Source: an uncultured Burkholderiales bacterium
GTDB lineage: Bacteria; Pseudomonadota; Gammaproteobacteria; Burkholderiales; Burkholderiaceae_C
Assembly: GCA_903870145.1 (NCBI GenBank)
Contig: CAIQBO010000034.1
Location: 1 to 40,388, forward strand
Direction of reading: 5' to 3'
DNA length: 40,388 nucleotides
Shown: one piece after another, positions 24,540 to 31,609 of the stretch
Position numbering within the stretch: the first letter of the stretch is position 1
Layout of the letters: every line of letters starts with the position of its first letter
Translations under genes and position numbers: made by a program
Notes under the pieces: generated by a model
Seen by the model: the letters and a program-made list of their open reading frames with translations, nothing else
Database searches by the model: none
Told to the model about the DNA's origin: nothing

Positions 24540-26591
24540 ATGTTTGACAAAATTTTGATCGCCAACCGCGGAGAAATTGCTTGCCGTGTGGCCGCTACGG
24601 CGCGCCGCATGGGCATTCAAACGGTGGCGGTCTACTCTGACGCAGATGCCCAAGCCAAGCACGTCATGGCCTGCGACCAAGCCGTGCATCTGGGTGGCTC
24701 GGCCCCCAAAGACAGCTATTTGCGATGGGAAAAAATCATCGAAGCGGCCCTGGCCACCGGTGCACAAGCTGTGCACCCCGGCTATGGTTTTTTGAGTGAA
24801 AACGAAGCCTTCGCACAGGCCTGCAGCAAAGCGGGTTTGGCCTTCATTGGCCCCCCTGCATCGGCCATTCAGGCCATGGGTTTGAAATCCGAATCCAAAC
24901 GCTTGATGGAAAAAGCCGGTGTGCGTTTGGTGCCTGGTTATCACGGCGCCGATCAAAACCCAGAGCTCTTGCAACGCGAGGCCGACCGCATTGGCTACCC
25001 CGTGCTGATCAAAGCCAGTGCAGGCGGGGGCGGCAAGGGCATGCGCATTGTTGAAAAGTCAGCAGACTTTGCACAGGCCTTGGCCTCCTGCCAACGCGAA
25101 GCGACCAACAGTTTTGGCGACGATGCTGTGCTGGTTGAAAAATACGTGCAACGCCCGCGCCACATTGAAATTCAAGTCTTTGGCGATGCACACGGCCAAT
25201 GCGTTTACCTGATGGAGCGTGACTGCTCAGTGCAGCGCCGTCATCAAAAAGTAATGGAAGAAGCGCCCGCTCCGGGCCTGAGTGCAGCCTTGCGCGCGCA
25301 AATGGGCCAAGCCGCCGTAGCGGCTGCACGCGCGGTCAATTACGTGGGCGCGGGCACGGTCGAATTCATCGTTGAGCAAAAAGAAAACGCCAAGACCGGG
25401 CAGCTCGAGATGAATTTCTTTTTCATGGAGATGAACACCCGCTTGCAAGTGGAACACCCCGTGACCGAAGCCATTACCGGTTTGGATTTGGTCGAGTGGC
25501 AATTGCGCGTGGCCAGTGGTGAAAAACTGCCTTTGCAGCAAGAGCAAATCAAGCTTCATGGCCATGCTATTGAAGCGCGCATATGCGCAGAAAATCCAGA
25601 CCATAATTTCTTGCCCGCCACGGGCCATTTGCAGGTCTACCGCAAGCCTGCTCACAGCGCATTTGAGCGCGGCACATTGCGCTTTGACGATGGCGTGCGT
25701 CAGGGCGATGTGATCAGCCCTTTCTACGATTCCATGATTGCCAAAGTCATCGTGCATGGCGAGACGCGCGCGCAAGCGCTGGCCTTGCTCGACCAAGCCT
25801 TGGCGCAAACGCAGGTGGTGGGCGTTCACAACAATGTGCAATTTTTACGTCACGTGTTGCACAGCGAATCATTCGTCAAAGCCAACTTAGACACAGCTTT
25901 GATCCCGCGTGAAGCCGCGCATGTGTTCAAGCAAGAGCCGGTGGGGTTGAACGTGGCGGCTGCCGCTTGGGTGGCGCACAGCTTGCAACAAGAACAAGCC
26001 AAGCAGGGCGCAGACCCTTTTAGCCGTGCCGATGGCTGGCAGTCGCATGCGCAAACGCTGCGCCGATTTCCGCTGGAGTTTGCGGGCGAAAGCCACATCG
26101 CGTGGCTGCAATATGGCCACGCTGGCCGCATGACTTTGTCCTGGGGCAATGCCGCAGGGCCACATGCCATTTCTAGCGCAGACCATTTTGAATTCACGCC
26201 TGCTGCCCAAGGCTTGTGGGTCACCTGGCAAGGCCAGCGCGTGGCCAGTCAAGTGGTGCAGCAAATCGGCAAACCTGGCACGCCTGCCGATGTGGCGCAT
26301 GTTTTCACGGCGCAAGGTGCTACCCGCATTCGCGGTGTGAGCCCATTGGCCTTTGACGCCAATGAAAAGCAAGATGACAAAGCCGGCTTGACAGCACCCA
26401 TGCCTGGCAAAGTGGTCTCGATGGCTGTCAAGGTGGGTGACAAAGTTAAAGCCGGTCAAAGCCTGGCCGTGATGGAAGCCATGAAAATGGAGCACAGCAT
26501 TGTCGCGCCGCATGACGGCATGGTGGCAGAAGTACTTTATGCGCCGGGGGATCAAATTGCAGAAGGTGCGCCCTTGCTCAAGCTTGCGTAA
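24540..26591 (+). CDS. liuD: Methylcrotonoyl-CoA carboxylase, alpha (biotin carboxylase) subunit
   Basis: A 683-residue biotin-dependent subunit that carboxylates its own biotin with ATP and bicarbonate. Order of domains: biotin-carboxylase N domain (FDKILIANRGEIACRV), ATP-grasp (IKASAGGGGKGMRIV), C domain with EMNTRLQVEHPVTE, a BT domain, and the C-terminal biotinyl domain with the biotinylated Lys649 in VMEAMKMEHSI. The length fits MCC-alpha (about 660-680) and its pairing with liuB in the same operon supports MCC over acetyl- or propionyl-CoA carboxylase. It starts about 40 bases after liuC and is followed 10 bases later by the reductase gene. Confidence 0.95.
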   Translation: MFDKILIANRGEIACRVAATARRMGIQTVAVYSDADAQAKHVMACDQAVHLGGSAPKDSYLRWEKIIEAALATGAQAVHPGYGFLSENEAFAQACSKAGLAFIGPPASAIQAMGLKSESKRLMEKAGVRLVPGYHGADQNPELLQREADRIGYPVLIKASAGGGGKGMRIVEKSADFAQALASCQREATNSFGDDAVLVEKYVQRPRHIEIQVFGDAHGQCVYLMERDCSVQRRHQKVMEEAPAPGLSAALRAQMGQAAVAAARAVNYVGAGTVEFIVEQKENAKTGQLEMNFFFMEMNTRLQVEHPVTEAITGLDLVEWQLRVASGEKLPLQQEQIKLHGHAIEARICAENPDHNFLPATGHLQVYRKPAHSAFERGTLRFDDGVRQGDVISPFYDSMIAKVIVHGETRAQALALLDQALAQTQVVGVHNNVQFLRHVLHSESFVKANLDTALIPREAAHVFKQEPVGLNVAAAAWVAHSLQQEQAKQGADPFSRADGWQSHAQTLRRFPLEFAGESHIAWLQYGHAGRMTLSWGNAAGPHAISSADHFEFTPAAQGLWVTWQGQRVASQVVQQIGKPGTPADVAHVFTAQGATRIRGVSPLAFDANEKQDDKAGLTAPMPGKVVSMAVKVGDKVKAGQSLAVMEAMKMEHSIVAPHDGMVAEVLYAPGDQIAEGAPLLKLA

Positions 26592-26601
26592 ACTCGCGCA
26601 C

Positions 26602-27537
26602 ATGAAAATTGCTTTTTGCTGCACCAACACCAAAGCCGAACCTTGGCTCGAAGGGCTTCGCGCCCATTTGCCTGGCCATGACATTTGGGAGTGGCAACCG
26701 GCTCAGCCCAGCCAGCCTATAGCCTTGGCTGATCACGCTGTGGTCTGGGCACCCCCGCAAGCCTTCATTGACGAGCAAACGCAGCTTCAAAACCTGTTCA
26801 ACATCGGCGCGGGTGTGGACGCTTTGCTCCAACTCCAATTGCCCAGTACTTTGCGCATTGTGCGTTTGAACGACGCGGGCATGGCGCAGCAAATGGCCGA
26901 ATATGTTTGCCACGCCGTGATACGTTATTTTCGTGCGCTCGATGGGTATGAGGCCGATACCCAAGACATGCGCTGGTCTTTTCGCAAGCCCGCCATTCGC
27001 AGTGATTTTTCAGTGGGCATTTTGGGTGCTGGTATTTTGGGCACGCGCGTGGCGCAAGCTTTGCGGTACTTTGAATTTCCTGTTCAAGTATGGAGCCGCA
27101 GCCCAAAACACATGGAGGGTGTGCAAAGCTTCACGGGTGCGCAGCAACTGCCTGCATTCCTCAAGTCCACACGTGTCTTGGTCAACTTGCTGCCGCTCAC
27201 AGTTGAAACAGAAAATATTTTGAATCGACATCACCTAGAGCAACTCCTGCCAGGCGCATATTTGATCAACGTGGCGCGCGGGCGCCATTTGGTTGATCAA
27301 GACCTGATCGATTTGCTGGACAATGGGCACATGGCTGGGGCCACTTTGGATGTGTTTCGCACCGAGCCCTTGCCGCCATCGCATGCCTTTTGGCAACACC
27401 CCCAAATCACCGTGACGCCGCACACTTCAGCGCGCACTTTGCGAGACGAAAGCATTGCACAAATCACAGGCAAGATCAAAGCGCTTGAACGCGGCGAGGA
27501 AATTTGGGGCCGGGTCGACCTTGTGCGTGGCTACTGA
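26602..27537 (+). CDS. ghrA: Glyoxylate/hydroxypyruvate reductase A-like D-2-hydroxyacid dehydrogenase
   Basis: A 311-residue NAD(P)H-dependent 2-hydroxyacid dehydrogenase closest in style to GhrA. The Rossmann motif is VGILGAGILGTRVAQAL; catalytic residues are the Arg in INVARGRHLVD, the Glu in DVFRTEPLP and the His in VTPHTSA. GhrA reduces glyoxylate and hydroxypyruvate. Inside this operon it could instead reduce a 2-keto acid of leucine metabolism (for example ketoisocaproate) or drain glyoxylate; neither is shown by the sequence. The start ATG 26602 follows the liuD stop by 10 bases, so it belongs to the same transcript. Confidence 0.82.
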   Translation: MKIAFCCTNTKAEPWLEGLRAHLPGHDIWEWQPAQPSQPIALADHAVVWAPPQAFIDEQTQLQNLFNIGAGVDALLQLQLPSTLRIVRLNDAGMAQQMAEYVCHAVIRYFRALDGYEADTQDMRWSFRKPAIRSDFSVGILGAGILGTRVAQALRYFEFPVQVWSRSPKHMEGVQSFTGAQQLPAFLKSTRVLVNLLPLTVETENILNRHHLEQLLPGAYLINVARGRHLVDQDLIDLLDNGHMAGATLDVFRTEPLPPSHAFWQHPQITVTPHTSARTLRDESIAQITGKIKALERGEEIWGRVDLVRGY

Positions 27538-27594
27538 GCCAGCCCATTTTGCAAGAACGTTGATATCAAAAATCCAATCCATAAAGGCCTCCCA

Positions 27595-28500
27595 ATGAAC
27601 TTCCCCACCCGTGTCAAATTGGTCGATGTCGGCCCGCGCGATGGCCTGCAAAATGAAAAACAACATGTGCCTGTGGCCATCAAAATTGAGTTGGTGCACC
27701 GCCTTCAAGCCGCGGGCTTGAAAGAAATTGAAGTCACCAGTTTTGTCAGCCCCAAATGGGTGCCGCAAATGGCAGACAACGCACAGGTCATGGCCGGCAT
27801 TGCGCGCGTGCCAGGTATTCGCTACTCGGTGCTCACGCCCAACCTGCAGGGCTTGCAAGCAGCCTTGCCATGCCGGCCTGACGAGATCGTGGTCTTCGCT
27901 GCGGCCAGTCAAACCTTCAGTCAAAAAAACACCAATTGCAGCATTGAAGAATCGATCGAACGCTTTGCCCCCATGGTACAAACTGCGCGCGATGCAGGCA
28001 TCTATGTGCGCGGTGCCTTGTCGTGTGCAGTGGGCTGCCCCTTTGAAGGCGATGTGCCCCCGGCCAGTGTGGAGCGTTTGGCTTTGATGATGAAACAAAT
28101 TGGCGTGCAACATGTGGGCGTGGCCGACACCATTGGCGTGGGCACCCCGCGCAAAATTCAAGCGGCCATGCAAGCGGCGCTCAAGCACTACGACTTGAAC
28201 GATGTGTCGGGCCATTTTCACGACACCTACGGCCAAGCCTTGGCCAACACCTTGGCCAGTTTGGAAATGGGTGTGTGGCAATTTGACGCCTCGGTGGCCG
28301 GTCTGGGAGGCTGCCCTTATGCCAAAGGTGCAACGGGCAATGTGGCCACCGAAGATCTGGTTTACATGCTGCACGGCATGGGCATCGAGACCGGCATTGA
28401 CCTGGACAAACTGGTGGATGCAGGCACTTTTATCAGCGACCACTTGCAGCGCAAATCCAACTCGCGTGTCGCCACGGCTTTGTTGAACAAACGCGCCTAA
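27595..28500 (+). CDS. liuE: Hydroxymethylglutaryl-CoA lyase
   Basis: A 301-residue TIM-barrel lyase that splits HMG-CoA into acetyl-CoA and acetoacetate, the last step of leucine degradation. The N-terminal VDVGPRDGLQNEKQ supplies the metal/substrate residues and the C-terminal signature SVAGLGGCPYAKGATGNVAT contains the catalytic Cys. Length matches bacterial MvaB/LiuE (about 300). It lies 57 bases after ghrA, in the same orientation, and 26 bases before the DUF1289 gene. Acetoacetate activation must be encoded elsewhere, since no CoA-transferase is in the window. Confidence 0.95.
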   Translation: MNFPTRVKLVDVGPRDGLQNEKQHVPVAIKIELVHRLQAAGLKEIEVTSFVSPKWVPQMADNAQVMAGIARVPGIRYSVLTPNLQGLQAALPCRPDEIVVFAAASQTFSQKNTNCSIEESIERFAPMVQTARDAGIYVRGALSCAVGCPFEGDVPPASVERLALMMKQIGVQHVGVADTIGVGTPRKIQAAMQAALKHYDLNDVSGHFHDTYGQALANTLASLEMGVWQFDASVAGLGGCPYAKGATGNVATEDLVYMLHGMGIETGIDLDKLVDAGTFISDHLQRKSNSRVATALLNKRA

Positions 28501-28526
28501 GCCTCAGGCAATAGACACCGAACAAC

Positions 28527-28781
28527 ATGAGTCACTTGAGCCGTTTGCAGCAGCGCGCATCCCAAGTCTTGGCCTCAGACACTGTGCATGTGCCATCGCC
28601 TTGCGTATCTGTTTGTGCTGTGAACCCTGATACAGGATGGTGCGAAGGCTGCTTGCGCAACATCACAGAGATTGCAGCCTGGGGCCAGATGGATGCCGTA
28701 GCGCAAAGAAAAATTTGGCAGCTAATTCAACTGCGACTCCCAGTGGTTCACACACAGCGCGAAAATCCACGTCAAGGCTAA
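28527..28781 (+). CDS. DUF1289 family protein
   Basis: An 84-residue cysteine-containing protein of the DUF1289 family (often called Fe-S or zinc-ribbon-like). The family signature is visible as SPCVSVCAVNPDTGWCEGCL: C-x3-C followed by C-x2-C, then the conserved R-x-I-x-E-I-A-x-W segment. Function is unknown. It follows liuE by 26 bases and is probably the last gene of the operon. Its last 60 bases overlap the end of the DUF4212 gene on the other strand. Confidence 0.82.
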   Translation: MSHLSRLQQRASQVLASDTVHVPSPCVSVCAVNPDTGWCEGCLRNITEIAAWGQMDAVAQRKIWQLIQLRLPVVHTQRENPRQG

Positions 28782-29015
28782 AAACAAAAGCACCAGGCCT
28801 TGCGCGCCCATCCAAAACCCGAAGTGCCAACCCCCAACTGAAAAGTCCAAGTTGCGAGCGTTGTAGACGGTGCCAAAGGTCGCTGCAACCCACAAAAGCA
28901 TCAAACCCCAACGCAAATTGCGCACACGTTTTTCTATGCACGCTTGAAGAAGTGGCGAGCTGGGGGTGTCGGCATCCTCCTGAGTGTGTGTTTGGGGCGA
29001 CATAAACCTCATCAT
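28722..29015 (-). CDS. DUF4212 small sodium:solute symporter subunit, orphan
   Basis: A ~97-residue protein with two predicted membrane helices: LRWGLMLLWVAATFGTVY, then FGFWMGAQGLVLLFLALTWI. The short stretch GGWHFGFWMGAQG is the hallmark of the DUF4212 family, described as the small subunit of a solute:sodium symporter. In other genomes it normally precedes the large symporter subunit. Here the next gene on that strand is absent; instead the opposite-strand DUF1289 gene overlaps its 3' end by 60 bases. The start (ATG 29015, 29012 or 29003) is uncertain. It may serve a symporter encoded elsewhere or be a remnant. Confidence 0.75.
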   Translation of the reverse strand: MMRFMSPQTHTQEDADTPSSPLLQACIEKRVRNLRWGLMLLWVAATFGTVYNARNLDFSVGGWHFGFWMGAQGLVLLFLALTWIFALCVNHWESQLN

Positions 29016-29064
29016 GTCATTGCACCCTGCCAATGAAAGCAAATGAATTATCAGTGATTACCCT

Positions 29065-29078
29065 TTGATTTGGGTCAA
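29065..29078. promoter_or_regulatory. FNR/Anr-like binding site
   Basis: TTGAT-TTGG-GTCAA matches the FNR/Anr consensus TTGAT-N4-ATCAA at 9 of 10 positions. It sits in the divergent region between the DUF4212 gene and the MFS transporter. A class II arrangement would place transcription of the transporter near 29113, leaving a leader of about 107 bases. Oxygen-responsive regulation is therefore possible for one or both genes; single sites of this kind also occur by chance. Confidence 0.5.
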
Positions 29079-29219
29079 ATACCGTATCGTGAAATTATTG
29101 ATAAGGGTTAATACTTGCATCGTCAGTCTCTGTTGGTTTGGTGTCAGACGAGGGTCAGAGCTTGCTTTAAAAATCGAACCCAAGCTTTCCTGTCGGAAGC
29201 TATTTTTGGAGACAACGCT

Positions 29220-30980
29220 ATGGCAACAACTGAAAACCGTCCGATGACGGCCGAAGAGAAGAAGGTGATCTTCGCTTCGTCTCTCGGCACTGTGTTCGAG
29301 TGGTACGACTTTTACCTTTATGGCTCACTCGCGGCCATTATTGCGAAACAATTCTTCAGCGGTTTGGACGAAGGCTCTGCCTTCATTTTTGCGCTGCTGG
29401 CTTTTGCCGCCGGCTTCATTGTTCGTCCTTTCGGCGCCATTTTCTTTGGCCGCTTGGGTGACATGATCGGTCGCAAATATACCTTTTTGGTGACCATTTT
29501 GATCATGGGCTTGTCCACCTTCATCGTGGGCATCTTGCCAAACTACGCCAGCATTGGCGTGGCCGCTCCCGTCATCTTGATCTGCTTGCGCTTGCTCCAA
29601 GGTTTGGCCTTGGGTGGTGAGTACGGCGGTGCTGCAACCTATGTGGCCGAACACTCGCCACAAGGCAAACGCGGCGCCTACACCTCATGGATTCAAACCA
29701 CAGCCACCTTGGGTCTGTTTTTGTCTTTGATGGTGATTTTGGGCACGCGCACAGCCATTGGCGAAGACGCTTTTGCTGACTGGGGCTGGCGCGTTCCGTT
29801 CATCGTCTCTATCGCTTTGTTGGCCGTCTCGGTCTACATCCGTTTGAGCATGAACGAGTCACCTGCGTTTGCCAAAATGAAAGCAGAAGGCAAAACGTCC
29901 AAAGCGCCTTTGGCTGAGTCATTCGGTCAGTGGAAAAACTTGAAGATCGTGATCTTGGCTTTGATCGGCTTGACTGCTGGCCAAGCCGTGGTTTGGTACT
30001 CTGGTCAGTTCTACGCTTTGTTCTTCTTGACACAATCGCTGAAGGTTGACGGCGCTACAGCCAACATCATGGTGGCAGCATCTTTGATCATCGGCACACC
30101 GTTCTTCATTGTGTTCGGTGCTTGGTCTGACAAGATTGGCCGCAAGCCCATCATCATGGCCGGTTGCTTGTTGGCTGTGCTGACTTACTTCCCCGTGTTT
30201 GAAGCTTTGACCAATGCCGCGAACCCTGACTTGGCCGCAGCGCAAGCCAAAGCCAAAGTTGTGGTCACAGCCGATCCTGGTGAATGCTCATTCCAGTTCA
30301 ACCCCACCGGCACGAAGAAATTCACTTCTTCTTGCGACATCGCCAAACAGCGCTTGGCTGCTGCGTCAGTGAGCTACTCCAATGAAGTGGCACCTGCTGG
30401 CACAACGGCTCAAATCAAAGTGGGCGAGACTGTGGTGAAGGTCAAGTACACACCGGAAGACATTGATCAAGCCAAGGCTGCTGCCCAAGCCAAAGTGGCT
30501 GAGCTGACTGCAGCCCAACCGCAAGATCCCAAAGCCATGGAAGCGGCTGCCAAGTTTGTCAAAGATCTGGGCAACGAAAAAACGGTTGGCACCACTTTGT
30601 TTGCGACCAACTTGAGCGCTGCGTTGAAGGCTGCGGGCTATCCTGCCAAAGCTGACATGGCCAAGTTTGACAAAGTCAAAGTGATTGCCATCCTGACCTA
30701 CTTGGTGATTTTGGTGACCATGGTGTACGGCCCGATTGCTGCCATGTTGGTGGAGATGTTCCCCACTCGCATTCGCTACACATCGATGTCTTTGCCCTAC
30801 CACATCGGTAACGGCTGGTTCGGCGGCTTGCTGCCCACCACTGGCTTTGCCATCGTGGCCCAAACCGGCAACATGTACAACTGGATCTGGTACCCCATCA
30901 TCATCGCCGGCATGACCTTCGTGATTGGTACTTTGTTCATCAAAGAAACCAAAGACGTGGACATCTACGCGAACGACTGA
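29220..30980 (+). CDS. MFS transporter, metabolite:H+ symporter (MHS) type, with large periplasmic insert
   Basis: A 586-residue inner-membrane transporter with 12 predicted helices of the MHS family (ProP/KgtP/ShiA-like). TM1 contains the family segment VFEWYDFYLYG; the cytoplasmic motif GRLGDMIGRK follows TM2, and WSDKIGRKP follows TM8. Typical members are about 430-550 residues; the excess is an insert of roughly 145 residues (about 335-480) between TM9 and TM10, on the periplasmic side. It is Ala/Lys-rich, with two cysteines 14 residues apart (GECSF and SSCDI) that could form a disulphide. The substrate is unknown; organic acids are likely for the family. The ATG 29220 has GGAG nine bases upstream. 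Confidence 0.85.
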   Translation: MATTENRPMTAEEKKVIFASSLGTVFEWYDFYLYGSLAAIIAKQFFSGLDEGSAFIFALLAFAAGFIVRPFGAIFFGRLGDMIGRKYTFLVTILIMGLSTFIVGILPNYASIGVAAPVILICLRLLQGLALGGEYGGAATYVAEHSPQGKRGAYTSWIQTTATLGLFLSLMVILGTRTAIGEDAFADWGWRVPFIVSIALLAVSVYIRLSMNESPAFAKMKAEGKTSKAPLAESFGQWKNLKIVILALIGLTAGQAVVWYSGQFYALFFLTQSLKVDGATANIMVAASLIIGTPFFIVFGAWSDKIGRKPIIMAGCLLAVLTYFPVFEALTNAANPDLAAAQAKAKVVVTADPGECSFQFNPTGTKKFTSSCDIAKQRLAAASVSYSNEVAPAGTTAQIKVGETVVKVKYTPEDIDQAKAAAQAKVAELTAAQPQDPKAMEAAAKFVKDLGNEKTVGTTLFATNLSAALKAAGYPAKADMAKFDKVKVIAILTYLVILVTMVYGPIAAMLVEMFPTRIRYTSMSLPYHIGNGWFGGLLPTTGFAIVAQTGNMYNWIWYPIIIAGMTFVIGTLFIKETKDVDIYAND

Positions 30981-30987
30981 AATCCCT

Positions 30988-31124
30988 AATTGGTGTCAGA
31001 GCTGAATTAATTCTTGGAGATGAGGGCGGCCAGAGCAGTTGGCCTGCCCTGTTCCGCTCATGTCCCCCGGGCCTTTGGCCCTCCTCCTTGACTTCGCTGC
31101 ACAGGGCAGGCCAACTGCTCTGGC
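30988..31124. repeat. Long hairpin repeat, copy A
   Basis: An intergenic element starting eight bases after the MFS stop. It opens with AATTGGTGTCAGAGCTGAAT and contains a perfect 24-bp inverted repeat (31029-31052 with 31101-31124). The 48-base loop holds its own small dyad GGGCC-TTT-GGCCC (31069-31081). A second copy lies at 31312-31450. It carries no ORF and no T tract, so it is not a normal intrinsic terminator. It resembles a REP- or MITE-like element; the class assignment is an inference. Confidence 0.85.
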
Positions 31125-31146
31125 TTGATTTCTCAAAGGATATGTG

Positions 31147-31278
31147 ATGTGGAAGATAGCTGTTGGTTTCGTCGTGTTTGCTGCATTGGCCATGTACGTC
31201 ATCGTCAAAGGCGGCGACAACTTGGACATGGGCGGTGAGAAACACGGCGCTGAGGCAGTGCAGGCGCCTGCTAAATAA
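31147..31278 (+). CDS. 43-residue single-span membrane microprotein
   Basis: A short ORF of 43 codons plus stop between the two hairpin repeats. The protein begins MWKIAVGFVVFAALAMYVIV, one clear transmembrane helix, followed by KGGDNLDMGGEKHG and a short Ala/Pro-rich tail. AAGGA lies six bases before the ATG, a good ribosome-binding site. The upstream ATG at 31142 is stopped at once by TGA and is not used. It follows the MFS transporter by 166 bases and could be an accessory subunit, but no function is known. Basic residue, helix, then acidic/His-containing tail suggests N-in orientation is not certain. Confidence 0.65.
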   Translation: MWKIAVGFVVFAALAMYVIVKGGDNLDMGGEKHGAEAVQAPAK

Positions 31279-31287
31279 TTAGTAATT

Positions 31288-31306
31288 AGGGGACGCTACC
31301 CTTTTT
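31288..31306. repeat. AGGGGACGCTACCCTTTTT repeat, copy 1
   Basis: A 19-base sequence just before repeat B. Near-identical copies lie at 31471-31489 (one substitution, same strand) and 31528-31545 (inverted). The T run at its end gives it a terminator-like look, but it forms no hairpin on its own beyond GGG/CCC pairing. It is part of the same repeat cluster. Confidence 0.65.
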
Positions 31307-31311
31307 CGTTA

Positions 31312-31450
31312 AATTGGGGTCGGAGTTGAATTGATTTCTACTTGGGGGAGGGCGGCCAGAGCAGCCGGCCTACCCTGTTCCGCTCATGTCCCCCGGGCCT
31401 TTGGCCCTCCTCCTTGACTTCGCTGCACAGGGCAGGCCGACTGCTGTGGC
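31312..31450. repeat. Long hairpin repeat, copy B
   Basis: Second copy of the element at 30988, in the same orientation, 324 bases downstream. The 48-base loop is identical to copy A at every base, but the stem arms (31355-31378 and 31427-31450) differ at five positions, leaving three unpaired positions. The leader reads AATTGGGGTCGGAGTTGAAT, similar to copy A with substitutions. Together the copies bracket the microprotein gene. Confidence 0.85.
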
Positions 31451-31463
31451 CTATCTCTTTAAA

Positions 31464-31552
31464 GGGTTAAAGGGGACGCAACCCTTTTTGTGCTGGTGAC
31501 AAAACGAGCGAAAAAATGACCGCGAGGAAAAGGGTAGCGTCCCCTTTAACCC
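31464..31552. repeat. Inverted-repeat hairpin upstream of uvrA
   Basis: Two 25-base arms (31464-31488 and 31528-31552) pair at 24 of 25 positions around a 39-base loop. Each arm contains a copy of the GGGGACGCTACCC motif also seen at 31288. The element ends about 58 bases before the uvrA ATG, with a possible -10 TAGAAT at 31574, so it could influence uvrA transcription or insulate it from the transporter unit. Confidence 0.75.
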
Positions 31553-31609
31553 CCCTTTAACCCTTTAAAACACTAGAATGTTGGGCCTTCACCTTAAAAG
31601 CTTGCCTTC

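Noticed and set aside
27427..28443. 338-codon ORF on the minus strand
   Set aside because: Antisense to HMG-CoA lyase, whose motifs are complete on the plus strand.
28722..29042. DUF4212 frame as a mere shadow of DUF1289
   Set aside because: Only 60 bases overlap, and the remaining sequence encodes two membrane helices with the family signature, so it was kept as a gene.
30988..31124. Hairpin after the MFS gene as an intrinsic terminator
   Set aside because: The stem is strong but the loop is 48 bases and no T tract follows; a repeat element explains it better.
31142..31147. ATG at 31142 as the microprotein start
   Set aside because: It is followed immediately by TGA; the ATG at 31147 opens the real frame.
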